The notes under the pieces are model-generated. The model searched no databases and was not told where the DNA came from. It saw only the letters and a program-made list of their open reading frames with translations. Shown here piece after piece: positions 9,315-19,384 of a stretch of DNA of 39,674 nt; positions within the stretch are counted from its first letter, which is position 1, and the number at the start of each line of letters is the position of its first letter. Origin of the DNA: Davidsoniella eucalypti (taxonomy: Eukaryota; Ascomycota; Sordariomycetes; Microascales; Ceratocystidaceae); the NCBI GenBank assembly GCA_004009845.1, contig RMBW01000176.1:1-39674 (forward strand). Reading direction: 5' to 3'. The position numbers and the translations under genes were made by a program.

Positions 9315-12300
9315 GTTTATATCTTTTATATATATATATAAAAAAAAATTATAGGGATTAGGTCCGACTAACCAATTAGCGACACTAAATTAACTCTTGT
9401 GCACAAGTGATTTTGCGGGGCCTGTCATCACAATCGAGGACAAAGTTTTATAGTAGTAAATTTATTGTATGATGTGTTTGTGTAGGCGTATAATTATGAC
9501 ACCCGTTTCCACTCTGTCGTTACTTTAGCATGCCACACAATCAACCTCCAATTATAGTGCTAAGCTAGCGGCTCAACTAGGCCTAGCACAGCTTATCTCG
9601 TCTTCATAGTCGCTGAGCCGGCCAAATATAACTGTACATTCTTGACTACAAATATGATTACCAAAGTCGGGAAATCCATGCAAAGCAAACAAGCCCATAA
9701 AATTGCCCCACCACGCATCTGGCAAAAAATTAAAAAATTAAAAAAAGACAGCTTTGGGTTTACAATGGCTAAATCCGTTCACGTATTTGTGGTGAATTTT
9801 CTGGGCTATTAAAGAAGATATCCCAAAGCAGCCTGAAAACTACGTATGCGATATTTCTCTCTTTTCGACATTGAATTTTATCGCCTCGATTACATGCCAC
9901 ATACGGTTATAATACCACAGATTTTATCTTAGCCTGGCTTTTCTTTCTCTTTGTCTTGGCTGTCCCACATGTTCGCTGCAGATCAAATCCAGGTTGCATC
10001 CTTGTTCAATTCCGTGGGTTAACTCACTTGCAGGTTTTTGGCAGGCTTTTGAAGTCCGGCCATATCCCAAGTAATTTACAGCTAGAGTTGCCCTGCAGTA
10101 TAGAATATAGCACTCGTTATTTCTATGACGCCATAGGTGCATATGATTGAGAGAACAGCGACAAATATTTGGTTGTAGTTTTCCCTTGTCCTTGATATTA
10201 TTTGATGCAAGATTTTACCAAAGACACAAGGATTCATAGGGTGAATTGAACTTGTCTTCCTTTTCTCGTCCCTTTCTCTCACCCCAGATTTTGGTAAAAC
10301 AAACTTCAAGGCAAACGAACTTCTTCTATCTTGCTTACTCACAAAACGTCAACAAAACGTCACTCAATCAGTCCGGTCAGGATGGCGTCTTTCTGATAGC
10401 TCAAACCAGAGCTTATTGTGTTACATCTATTTCTAGAAAAGAATCTCAAATCTCAAGGCTGATGTTGCAATACTAGTAATCAAGCGTGTAAAAAGATCAC
10501 CATAATCCCGTAGTTTATTGTGGTCAATTTTACAAAGTAACCAGTGAGTTATGACAAGAACGTATTCCAACAAAATCACTCCTTTGTTCTATCTAACCCT
10601 AAACATACATGTAGGGCACATCTACCATACTAAGGCTTATCTTGCATTCATTGTTTTATGCATAGTGAATTATGTACAGAAAAGTTGCATATAGATACAA
10701 TACATTGTTCTATTACTTAGCTTTCGATCTTATGTGACTTACAATCTTGTTACTAGAAGTCATTAATCATTCTACTAGTTACTAGTTTTACAGAAGTAAA
10801 TGTGAAACTTTACCTATATATGGAAATCTTTCTGTCATATTTCAACTTATACCACATCCCCTTCTCCATTTTTCTACTTGCTTTTCTTCTAGAATTACTA
10901 CAAACAGATATCTCTATACCCAATGAAGTCTTGTTAATACAAGCTATAATTGTAGTTGAATTGTTAAACAACCTTCAAGTTATTAGTAAAATCTAGTGAC
11001 TTCATTTCCATTAAATGCTCATTTCAATCTACACAAGTTCAGATCTACTTTACGACGGTATATGAATTTACACTCCCAAGTTCTCATTATAATTTAATTA
11101 GCCCCTAGCATACACTGTTTATATCTTACACAAAAGCAATTTCTGTTAACCAGTAAACGTTTTCCTTGTTTTGAGTTTTTAATCATTTGTTTGTATTTCC
11201 ACATCTCAATAACCCATCTAACCCTTACTCCGATCTCGCTTATCGAATCACCACTCTCATCTAGTTGCTAATATGACTACTGAATTAAAATATAATTCTA
11301 CTACCTTCATTTTTTATAATTAAATAACAGACTTGTTCTTCATTTAAAAACTTCCATCTTGTTTACTATTAATACTATTCACCTGTATTATACATTAGCT
11401 GTATTGTTTTATTTCGCCTTGTACTATTGTTACGTATGTGATGTCTTTGTTAATATGAATCATCATGAATTTACAATTCACTGGATATTTCATTCCGTTA
11501 AAGCCATTCATGCTTAATAGTGATAGTGTAGCGAACATATACTTAATCATGTATTCATTCACCCACTTAGCCCTGTGTATATTTCTTATTGTGTTTTTAC
11601 TTGAATCTTCATCTACTATGCAATGAACCTAAAACCAAATATATCATTGTCTTATGCTAAAGCTATTCCTTGATTCATCAACTCCACCAGCTTCACTAAT
11701 ATACCCTTTGTCATTGTATCTCTAACAGCCACTAGCTTTCTCAGCACTTGAATATGTACTAAACATACTAATTATTCCATGTAAATGACATCGTGAATCT
11801 CGATGATCTCCAACCACAGTGATACAATTGGAATATCTTTACATTCAGTTGAAATCTACCAGCACTAATGAGTTTACCTCTTGACTTATGATAATAATAT
11901 AGCCTTTATTCAAATATTAACAACTTGTAGTACATCTGCATAGCTCTATAGCTCCATAAGATTAATGAATTAAAAATAAAATAAAAACTTGTAGTACAAA
12001 CACAGATTTGGCAACCCTTATAGCCGCTGATATGCCGTCACATGACGAGTCACTTGAGATGGATAATGACACCAAGGACAGGTTGCTGCCTATGCATTCT
12101 AGTCATAATCATATTGCAAGACTCTCTGCATATCTCATTCATCACTTCAATAGAAGTATATATCATACATAAATAGTGCTTTATCTATTAACATAGTTTA
12201 CTGATTGTTGTAGTTGATGCTAGCCTAGCAGAACTTGGGCTAATTTATGTGATACCGGCGATACTTTTCTCATGTTCTTTTGAGTAATTGCGCGTCTTTT

Positions 12301-12607
12301 TTCTCTTTCTTTTACTACGGCTATTCTATTTTAGTTGCTTGTATCTATCTGCAGATGGAAGCTGCCCATTTGGGAGCTGGCTATACAGAATAAATATTCG
12401 GCCTGCAGTTTTGTCTTCCCAAACACCAAAATTCTTCCTATTTTGTTTTGAATGTGATTCCAACGGAATCCAGCATCGCCGTTTTATTTTTAATTTCTAT
12501 CGTACTATCTTCCACAAAGAATACCAAAGCACACTTTGGGCTGCAGAATCTACTTAGTAATGAGAGTTCAAAGTAATGGCTCTTCATTGCCGCCGGGCAA
12601 GCAGACA
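9315..12607. other. AT-rich intergenic DNA, no gene recognised
   Basis: The stretch between element B and the 5S gene has only short open frames with no recognisable protein. It begins with a TA-rich run (~9328-9350). From about 10500 to 11950 the plus strand is strikingly poor in G: two sampled 60-base lines had 20 C to 6 G and 12 C to 3 G. It may be old, decayed repeat DNA. A small flanked insertion at 11922-11998 is listed separately. I see no tRNA. Confidence 0.6.
11922..11998 (+). repeat. 51-bp insertion flanked by 13-bp direct repeats
   Basis: AACTTGTAGTACA occurs at 11922-11934 and again at 11986-11998. The 51 bp between ends in an A-rich run (TAAAAATAAAATAAA). A direct repeat of this length plus an A-rich 3' end is typical of LINE-mediated insertion, so this may be a severely truncated retroposed fragment. 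Confidence 0.45.
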
Positions 12608-12870
12608 ATGGAAGCCGAAGCTGTCGCTGCCGCCATCAATGGCTTTGCAAATGTCCGCCAGCAGGCTGATTTACAACGGGATGTTACCTCAGAAACACAA
12701 AAATGACATTTACGAGCAAAATATCAAGCACGAGGAGGACCGCATTGAGAATTTGAAGTTGAAAGTTGTTAAGACTTGAGAGAACCAAAAGGCACTTTTG
12801 GCAGAATACGACAAAAAGAGCGACAATCCTTTGTTTCGTGTACAGGTGGCCGGTCCACAAAAGTCAAGAA
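12608..12870 (+). pseudogene. Possible relic of a coding sequence (coiled-coil-like)
   Basis: A short frame from ATG 12608 (MEAEAVAAAINGFANVRQQ...) stops at 12704. A neighbouring frame continues with NDIYEQNIKHEEDRIENLK, reaches a stop at 12777-12779, then resumes in the same frame with ENQKALLAEYDKKSDNPL. The composition is charged and heptad-like, unlike random translation of AT-rich DNA, suggesting a decayed gene with one frameshift and one stop. I do not recognise the family. It could also be chance, or exons of a small gene whose introns I cannot define. Confidence 0.3.
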
Positions 12871-12933
12871 GAGCGAGTCCGAGATGCTACCGGCCGTTGA
12901 CACAGAGGGACCCGGTCGTCTTTCGGCGGTTCC

Positions 12934-12940
12934 TTTATAA
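12934..12940 (+). promoter_or_regulatory. TATA-like box upstream of the 5S rRNA gene
   Basis: TTTATAA lies 25-31 bases before the 5S start. Upstream TATA elements near -25 to -30 are known for 5S genes of several ascomycetes. Confidence 0.5.
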
Positions 12941-12964
12941 TGCCTTCTAAACCCCAAATTCTCA

Positions 12965-12986
12965 ACATACGACCACAGCTGATAGA
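12965..12986 (+). rRNA. 5S rRNA gene, 5' fragment (positions 1-22)
   Basis: ACATACGACC followed by ACAGCTGATAGA is the 5' end of a fungal 5S rRNA. The remainder (positions 11-119, overlapping by the duplicated target) is at 28069-28177. Joining them gives 119 nt, the usual 5S length, and the ends pair (ACATAC with GTATGT). The gene is interrupted by ~15 kb of insertions and cannot give normal 5S rRNA. The fragment was too short to call alone; it is convincing only with the distal part. Confidence 0.85.
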
Positions 12987-13266
12987 AACAACCTTCCCTC
13001 CTACAACCCTCGGGGGGGTAACTTTGAGTTCAAGTTACCTCCCCCTTTGTCCAAAGACGAATTTTTCCCCTTCGTCGTGGGTTTTCAAGAGCGACCAGCA
13101 CATATTCCCGATGCTGCTGTCCATTCTTTTTATCTGTTTAGACGCTTGTCTTTATTGATGCATCGAGTATGAGGCCTTGAGCCCGACTTTTTTCCTCTCT
13201 CGAGGGATGTTCTCACCAACAATCGCCCCCTTTTCGCCACACTCTCTCGCGATTGCTGGTCTCCCG

Positions 13267-13445
13267 TGACACGAACTAGGAAGAGGCAATGGCAAGCAAT
13301 CTAGAGTAAAGACTTCGATTGATACCGATGAAGGAGAAAGACTAATATCTGTTGGAATACGGCGGGAATAGGTCCCTATTTATAACCGTTTATCTGGCTA
13401 AGTATCTTACTTAGCCAAATACCAACTGGGCCTTAGCCCCTGACA
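13267..13445 (-). repeat. Element C 3' LTR (179 bp)
   Basis: TG/CA-bounded LTR: plus-strand start TGACACGAACTAGG, end GCCCCTGACA. No difference from the 5' LTR was seen by eye. Confidence 0.93.
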
Positions 13446-13449
13446 TTAG

Positions 13450-13463
13450 CCCCCCCCCCTCTC
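13450..13463 (-). other. Element C polypurine tract
   Basis: On the minus strand, GAGAGGGGGGGGGG precedes CTAA and the 3' LTR. It is identical to the tract in B. Confidence 0.75.
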
Positions 13464-13491
13464 GGATGCTAACTATAATCTAAAACTAATA

Positions 13492-16400
13492 CTAAAATAC
13501 ATTTTGCGCTAATAATGGGGATGGTGGGTGGGTGAAAAATGAGGCCCCCCCCGTAGGGGTGCATGAAACGGGCCCCCCTGTCTTAGGTAGGAAGTCAGCT
13601 GATGCTGCTCCAATTAGCGCGCGGTCTAAGAATATGCGCCATGCGAGGGTGTCTTCGATATGTTTCACTGGTTCCCAAGTGGGGTCTTGGTAGCCGGACC
13701 ATTTAACCAGTGCTTGTTCATGCCCACGGTATTTCCGTTGGCGGACAATTTCTTCCACGCGGAATTCTCCTTCGGCTATAGCGTCGTCTCCGTATGCCTC
13801 CTCTCTTGAGACAGCCTCAGGTTCGTCGTCTTGGATAACCTGTGAGGGTAAGGGGTTAGTCCCTGCGTGTCGTACCTTGCTGATGTGGAAGACTGGGTGG
13901 ACTAGGCCTGGAATGTTAAGTCGGACTGCGTGGGTGCCTATCAGGCCTGTAACCGTGTAGCGGCGAGCTAGCCAATCTAGCTTCTTAGAGGGTCTTTCAG
14001 AAGCGATGTTTTCGCATTTCAGGAGCACTACGTCTCCTATCTGAAACTGGGAGGCTGGCTGGCGGCGGCGGTTAGCTGCTGTCTCCTGATAATCCTGTGC
14101 TGACGCCATGGCAACCTGTGCGAAACTGGTGGCGTCGCGGATTTTGTCTAGGAAGGCCTGGGCGTCGTGTACCGGGGACTGCGTAGAGGATGGTTCGCTA
14201 GTGGGAGATGGCTCGATGATGTCCATGTTGTAACCGTGTGTCGCGAAGAAGGGGGAGATGGCAGTGCTCGAGACGGTGCGGTTGTTTAGGGCGATCTGTG
14301 CTTGTGGAAGGAGATCTGCCCAGTTGTCCTGGGCAAAGGAACAGAAGATCCTGAGGAAGGTTTCAATCTCCTGGTTGCTTCGCTCCTGGGCACCGTCGGT
14401 TTGAGGGTGAAAGGCCGTAGAGAGGCGACGTTTGATGTTGAGACGGCGGCATGCTTCTCCCCAGAATAGTGATGTGAACTGGGGGCCGCGGTCTGACACG
14501 ATGGCTGAGGGAAAACCGTGGTGTGCGAATACGTGGGTGAATAGAGCGTCAGCTGTTGCTTTCGCGGAGGTGTCTGACATGGGGATAAGGATCTGCGACT
14601 TGGAGAGTCTGTCGGTGACGCCGAGGATGAATGTGCAGTGCTTGGAAGGTGGTAAGGGGCCAATGAAGTCCATGGCTAGCTCGGTCCAGTGGCGGTCTGG
14701 AACAGGAAGGGGTTTCAAGAGTCCGCGCTTTTGTTCCCGCCAATACTTGCTTTTACCGCATGTAGTGCAGTTGGCTACGAATTGGCGTACATCGTTGGTG
14801 AGTCCTGGCCAGGAGTATTCCCGTGAAACTAGGTCCCGTGTGATTTCGCGGCCAGGGTGTCCAGACAAGTGTGAGTCGTGGATGGTCTGGATCAGCTTGG
14901 TGCGGAGGGGTTCAAAGCGAGGGATCCATAGTCTGTTACGCCAGCGTAGGAGGCCTCGGTCGTCGATGGAACATTCGCTGATTTGCCATTGGAGGCCCCA
15001 TGCTGAGGGAAATGATCTGGCGCCATCGAGGACAAGGGATCGTGCAAGCCACCATCTATTATTGGTCTGCAGGGCTTGTGTCCATAGTGAGGTGAGGTCG
15101 GCGTCCCCGAAGGGTGAGGGGAGAGTGGACTGTGTGGCTATGTCGTCTGAGGGAATGTCGGCGTCCGGGATGTTGGACCAAAGGGCGTTGACAACTACCA
15201 GGTTGTCTCCTGCTGTTGCGGGGGCGAGGAGTTGGTGTACTCTACTCATGAGCCTGTCGTCACTGGCATCCTTGGGCATGTCCTGGTCCCTGCGCGATAG
15301 TGCGTCGGGGATTACTTGGTCAGTTCCAGGACGGTGTTTAAGTTCAAAGGAGAAGTCCGACAGTTCGTATCCCCAGCGGCGTTGCCTTTCTGCTAGGGAC
15401 CTTTTGGTTCTGAAGAACTCCAGGTTGCGATGGTCGGTGAAGACCGTGAAGTGTATACCCAGCAGGAAGTGTCTCCACTGACGAATGGACCAGTAGATAG
15501 CCAGCATTTCCTTGTCATGGATGGGATAGTTGGATTCTGCTGGCGTGAGTTTCCTAGATAGGAAGGCAATGGGGTGGTGATGTCCGTCAGGGCCGCGCTG
15601 GGTGAGTTCAGCGCCTAGAGCATAGCCTGAGGAGTCGGCGGAGAGGATTGTTTCCCTGTCAGGGTCGTAGGGGGCTAGTAGAGGAGGAGAGATGAAGGCA
15701 TCCTTGATGCTGTGGAAGGCCTGGTCGCAGGCAGGGGACCAAACAAAGGGGGTGTCCTTTTTAGTTAGGTTGGTTAATGGCGCAAGGGTGTCGGATATGC
15801 GCGGGACGAAGTCCCTATAGAAGTTTATGAAGCCAATAAAGCGGCGGAGTTCGGTTAGAGTGTAGGGGCGCTCCCAATTACGAATGGCTTCAGTCTTTTC
15901 GGGGTCTGCCCTTATGCCGATACCAGGGCCGACTAGGAAGCCTAGGAACTTGATCTCCTTGGCTGCGAACTCGCACTTCTTGATGTCGAGTTGGAGGTCG
16001 GCCTTGTCGAGGGCAGAGACTATTTCCAGGACGAGGTTGCGATGGTCTTGGAGCGAGCCCTTAGAATAGATGCACACATCGTCAATGTAGGCGTCGCAGC
16101 TGATACCGTGCCATTTGTCGAGGACTCCGTTGATGCGTCTCTGGAAGGCAGCAGGGGCGTTGGTTAAGCCGAAAGGGACGACGTTCCACTGGAAGGCACC
16201 CAGGGGTGTTCTAAAAGCTGTTATGTGTTCAGAGCCTGGGGCTATGCGAATCCTGTGGAAGGCGGAGATTACGTCGACCTTTGAAACCCATTCGGAGCTC
16301 GCGATGCGTTGGAGGGTTTCTCCCATAAGTGGTAGGGGGTACTTATCCTTGATAGACGCATCATTAACACCACGATAGTCGATGCAAAAGCGTACACCAC

Positions 16401-17133
16401 CTCCTGGTTTATTGACAAACAGTACGGACGAGCCATATTCGGAGTTGGCTGGTCCTATGAACTGAGACTGCTTGAGACCTTCCAGGGTCTTTTGTAATAC
16501 TAGGAGTTCTGCGCGAGTTACTGGGTAGAGGGATTGTGTCGGAACGGTTGCACCTGGTTTCAGTTTAATCTCTAGGTCGATCCCTGGTCGATGCGGGGGC
16601 AGCGTTGTGGCTAATTTGGGATCGAAAGCCGAGGCAACAGGTTCTAACCAATCCGGCAGGTGAGGACGGGATTTCTCCTTGTGAGCAAGAGCGATCTTAA
16701 TGTTCTCTAGCGAAGCTCTATAAATATGCGGGTTATCCGCACTTCCACAGAGCTTGTAGAATTCCTCAGCAGTTAACTCTTCTGCTGGTAAGATCGTAAT
16801 CTCCTGTGTCCTGGGCCTGAGCCGAACGTCATTATTTACTAACCATCTTTGTCCTAGAATTATGTCTTCGGACTGGCCGGGAACCACGTAGGCCCAAATG
16901 GTTTCCGTGTGGCCGTTGATGGTCAGGGGGAGTTCGGCGATGGTGTCGATGAGCGGGGGGTTGTCCAGCGTAGTGACTTGGACAATGACCCGCTCAGAGA
17001 TAGGGTGCGTGGCGGTGGCGAGGTGGAGGAGACGCGGGGGAATGACGGCGACGGTAAGGCATCCGCTGTCGACGAGGGCTTTTGTGGCGTAACTACCTAA
17101 ACGAATGTCTAAATAATTTCCTAAAGCCCCCAT
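13492..17133 (-). CDS. pol: Element C Pol polyprotein (protease-RT-RNase H-integrase-chromodomain)
   Basis: Intact 1213-codon frame from the first Met; the frame is open further back to the gag stop, so translation probably enters by -1 frameshift rather than at this Met. Protease active site D22-S23-G24. RT catalytic D287 and YIDD 349-352. RNase H D500 and D567. Integrase zinc region ending C789/C792 and catalytic D822, D881, E917 (DD35E). A GPY/F-like C-terminal domain follows (DWLARRYTVTGLIGTHAV), then a chromodomain about 1124-1170 (FRVEEIV...ALVKWSGYQ...TWEP). Chromodomains of this group direct integration to marked chromatin. A proline-rich tail ends the protein close to the LTR. All key residues are present, so the enzyme set looks functional. 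Confidence 0.95.
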   Translation of the reverse strand: MGALGNYLDIRLGSYATKALVDSGCLTVAVIPPRLLHLATATHPISERVIVQVTTLDNPPLIDTIAELPLTINGHTETIWAYVVPGQSEDIILGQRWLVNNDVRLRPRTQEITILPAEELTAEEFYKLCGSADNPHIYRASLENIKIALAHKEKSRPHLPDWLEPVASAFDPKLATTLPPHRPGIDLEIKLKPGATVPTQSLYPVTRAELLVLQKTLEGLKQSQFIGPANSEYGSSVLFVNKPGGGVRFCIDYRGVNDASIKDKYPLPLMGETLQRIASSEWVSKVDVISAFHRIRIAPGSEHITAFRTPLGAFQWNVVPFGLTNAPAAFQRRINGVLDKWHGISCDAYIDDVCIYSKGSLQDHRNLVLEIVSALDKADLQLDIKKCEFAAKEIKFLGFLVGPGIGIRADPEKTEAIRNWERPYTLTELRRFIGFINFYRDFVPRISDTLAPLTNLTKKDTPFVWSPACDQAFHSIKDAFISPPLLAPYDPDRETILSADSSGYALGAELTQRGPDGHHHPIAFLSRKLTPAESNYPIHDKEMLAIYWSIRQWRHFLLGIHFTVFTDHRNLEFFRTKRSLAERQRRWGYELSDFSFELKHRPGTDQVIPDALSRRDQDMPKDASDDRLMSRVHQLLAPATAGDNLVVVNALWSNIPDADIPSDDIATQSTLPSPFGDADLTSLWTQALQTNNRWWLARSLVLDGARSFPSAWGLQWQISECSIDDRGLLRWRNRLWIPRFEPLRTKLIQTIHDSHLSGHPGREITRDLVSREYSWPGLTNDVRQFVANCTTCGKSKYWREQKRGLLKPLPVPDRHWTELAMDFIGPLPPSKHCTFILGVTDRLSKSQILIPMSDTSAKATADALFTHVFAHHGFPSAIVSDRGPQFTSLFWGEACRRLNIKRRLSTAFHPQTDGAQERSNQEIETFLRIFCSFAQDNWADLLPQAQIALNNRTVSSTAISPFFATHGYNMDIIEPSPTSEPSSTQSPVHDAQAFLDKIRDATSFAQVAMASAQDYQETAANRRRQPASQFQIGDVVLLKCENIASERPSKKLDWLARRYTVTGLIGTHAVRLNIPGLVHPVFHISKVRHAGTNPLPSQVIQDDEPEAVSREEAYGDDAIAEGEFRVEEIVRQRKYRGHEQALVKWSGYQDPTWEPVKHIEDTLAWRIFLDRALIGAASADFLPKTGGPVSCTPTGGASFFTHPPSPLLAQNVF

Positions 17134-17172
17134 CTCAGTTTCAACTATTCTATCACCGATTAATCCCCCCTG

Positions 17173-17207
17173 GTCGGGGCGCGATTTATCCCGACTATCT
17201 AAAAATC
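17173..17207 (-). promoter_or_regulatory. Element C gag-pol junction: recoding site plus hairpin
   Basis: Gag ends GAT TTT TAG (17207-17199, minus strand). Three bases later the stem GTCGGG (17195-17190) pairs with CCCGAC (17178-17173) around an 11-nt loop. A one-base backward slip on TTT reads TTA GAT AGT CGG GAT and stays open into Pol. Stop context, spacing and fold match D and A. Confidence 0.65.
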
Positions 17208-19184
17208 CATGAGGTCACCTGTATCCGCTGTGTTGTTAGTAGGGGTTCCCTGGGCGCGTGGCTGCGTGGTGGCCATCTGCTCGCTGATGAGGGCGCGGAC
17301 GTCGTCCAGGGAGAAAGAAGGTGCTGTGCTGACGGCGTTGGCCTTGACCGAAGGGCGAGAGGTGCGCGACTTGGAACGGCAGTTAGCAGCGGTATGACCC
17401 TTGCGTTGGCAGGCAGAGCAAGATACGGCCGTAGGACATGTGCCAGAGGGATGTGCTTGGCTGCTACAGAATTGGCAGGGCGTGAGGGGGCACATGGAGG
17501 CGTAGTGGCCTGTCTGGCGGCAGTGATAGCAGGGTCTGTCAGCTGAGGAGGGTTGCGATCTGGTCGCGGGCGCACGAGATGGTGTTGGCGAGGGGTTCGA
17601 TCGCCAGTGGTTGGAGTTAATAGCCTTGGCTTTGGCGAGGGCGCTTTCCTTGATGCGGGCGACTGGGCGCATCTGTGAGATCATTTCGTCTAGTGGTCTG
17701 ATATGGAACATGTTGGCTAAGTGCACTTGCATGTCCAGGTGGAGGCCTTCTTGGAGGACGGAGAGGAGGGTGTTATGGTCGTAGAAATGGGCTTTGTCGC
17801 GCAGGGAGCAGAGACGGTTGGTAAAGGATTCGAATGTCTCGGTAGGGCCTTGCTTGAGCTTCAGCAATTCGCGGTTGGCGAGTCTCGCTCGGTCGGGGTC
17901 GTCGTATCGCGAGTCGAGGTAAGAGAGGAAGGCCTGGAAGCCGGTGTTCATGGGGAGGCATTCGAGGTACTTGGTGCGGACTTGTTCCTTGATCTCCGTC
18001 GACAGGGCGTTCATCGTGTACGCCAGCTGGTCTCTGGTTGAGTAGAAGCGGTAAGAGTCCACGAGAAATTTCTCGTTAAGCTCCATCTTCCAGGTGGCGT
18101 AATCGAAGGTGCCGTCGAACTTGCGGACTGCGTCGATAACATCTTTGCGGCGGGCAAGCTGGTCGTCGCGAGGGGGTAGTAAGGCGATCCCGTGAGCTGT
18201 AGGAGGGAATGCTGGTGTTGTTGTGAGCCTTTTCTCTGGAGGCGTGGGGGCGTGTTCGCGGATAGGGGCGAGACGTAGGTTGAGAGGTTTGAGTCTGTCC
18301 TCTAAGTCGTCGAGCTGGTTGAGGTCTACTAAGTTGTCGTTGGCTGGGTCTTCGTATTTGCCACCGAGGAGCTCGAGGATGTCTCGGCCTAGGTTGTCCA
18401 GTACTTCAGCAGTGCGTGCAGGGTCCTTGAATTCGGGGGCTGAGCGTTCTGCCATGCCCTGGAGTGCGGCCATCTGGATCTCTGCGACTTTGAAGTTGTG
18501 GTGGAACTGGAAGTCCCATCTTGGCGCAGTGGGTGATATCCATTCGGTTGGATCCAGTTGGGCTTTATCGAGGGCAGCTTGGTATTTGGCGGACAGAACT
18601 TCGAAGACGCCTGCTGTATCGTCGGAGTATGCGCCTGGCAGGGGGTGACCGCTTAGAGAGCGACGAGGGGCTTCGATTTTGACTTTAGGGGTGTTCTCCT
18701 TGGTGCGTATGGGGATGTCTTTGCTGGAGGACGCGCCGAAGCCGAGGATGTGAGGGTTGCTAAGAAATCGTGCCAGGAGAATCTGGGCGCTGCGCGGGGA
18801 CCTGAGGCTGCTTTGACCGGGCACAATGTGGCCGATTATATCCGTGGAGATGGACAGACAGTGCAGGTGGTCATGAAAGTGGGCAGCGTGTGCGAGGATG
18901 GCAGGGCCTGCGGGAAAGGGGCCAAGTAGTTTGGCCAGACGGGGTCGCTCAGAGCGTTTGAACAGGGCTAAATAGCACCAGCCCTGGTGTTTCCAGAGGC
19001 GTCTCTGGTGGAGAAAGGGGGTGACGACATGGCGCGGCTTGAAGGCCAGCAAGAAGCGGCGCGTGATGTCTAGCATGAAGTGGGTGAAGGTAATTGCGAG
19101 GAATGCGAGGGCGAGACCTTCGGCGGTGCCGTGGTGGGCTCCAAGGATGGCAGCCCAGAGGTGAAGGAGGAAAAGTTGCAACAT
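17199..19184 (-). CDS. gag: Element C Gag polyprotein with three zinc knuckles
   Basis: 661 aa. Start chosen at MLQLFLLHLW because it is the first Met after the leader repeats and matches the D start. The N-terminal ~50 residues contain two hydrophobic stretches (LQLFLLHLWAAILGA and LALAFLAITFTHFML), unusual for Gag and possibly a membrane anchor. A capsid-like region follows (KFDGTFDYATWKMELNEKF, YLDSRYDDPDRARLANREL). Three CCHC knuckles lie at about 552-565, 570-583 and 589-602 (CYHCRQTGHYASMC, CQFCSSQAHPSGTC, CSACQRKGHTAANC), the nucleic-acid-binding part. The protein ends GDLMDF at the recoding site. About 65 bp separate its stop from the first pol Met. The frame is intact. Confidence 0.92.
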   Translation of the reverse strand: MLQLFLLHLWAAILGAHHGTAEGLALAFLAITFTHFMLDITRRFLLAFKPRHVVTPFLHQRRLWKHQGWCYLALFKRSERPRLAKLLGPFPAGPAILAHAAHFHDHLHCLSISTDIIGHIVPGQSSLRSPRSAQILLARFLSNPHILGFGASSSKDIPIRTKENTPKVKIEAPRRSLSGHPLPGAYSDDTAGVFEVLSAKYQAALDKAQLDPTEWISPTAPRWDFQFHHNFKVAEIQMAALQGMAERSAPEFKDPARTAEVLDNLGRDILELLGGKYEDPANDNLVDLNQLDDLEDRLKPLNLRLAPIREHAPTPPEKRLTTTPAFPPTAHGIALLPPRDDQLARRKDVIDAVRKFDGTFDYATWKMELNEKFLVDSYRFYSTRDQLAYTMNALSTEIKEQVRTKYLECLPMNTGFQAFLSYLDSRYDDPDRARLANRELLKLKQGPTETFESFTNRLCSLRDKAHFYDHNTLLSVLQEGLHLDMQVHLANMFHIRPLDEMISQMRPVARIKESALAKAKAINSNHWRSNPSPTPSRAPATRSQPSSADRPCYHCRQTGHYASMCPLTPCQFCSSQAHPSGTCPTAVSCSACQRKGHTAANCRSKSRTSRPSVKANAVSTAPSFSLDDVRALISEQMATTQPRAQGTPTNNTADTGDLMDF

Positions 19185-19224
19185 GGTGCAAGTAAGGTGG
19201 ACGCGTTAGTCAGTGAGATAGCGA

Positions 19225-19371
19225 AGTGAGGGCACAGTAGGGTGCGAGAACGATGGTCACGAATAGCGTGAGAGAATGGAGTGCACAGTAGGGTGCGAGT
19301 AGAGTGATGGTCACGAATAGCGTGAGAGAACAAGGTGCACAGTAGGGTGCGAAGAACGAGAACGATGGTAG
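19225..19371 (-). repeat. Tandem repeats in element C 5' leader
   Basis: Three copies of a ~51-54-bp unit containing GCACAGTAGGGTGCGA (starting 19232, 19283 and 19337 on the plus strand) and GATGGTCACGAATAGCGTGA. They sit between primer site and gag. Confidence 0.85.
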
Positions 19372-19382
19372 ATCGGTATCAA
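19372..19382 (-). other. Element C self-priming primer-binding site
   Basis: TTGATACCGAT begins two bases after the 5' LTR (minus strand) and is the exact complement of ATCGGTATCAA in the LTR (19447-19437). Confidence 0.8.
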
Positions 19383-19384
19383 AA

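Noticed and set aside
9320..9352. TA-rich run after element B as a promoter or origin
   Set aside because: Simple low-complexity sequence with no supporting motif.
12288..12557. 89-codon frame with a hydrophobic start, as a secreted protein
   Set aside because: The hydrophobic start comes from a T-rich run; the rest resembles no protein and there is no gene context.
14432..15481. 349-codon open frame on the plus strand of C, repeated at 7100-8149 in B
   Set aside because: It is antisense to intact pol and kept only because the two elements are nearly identical.
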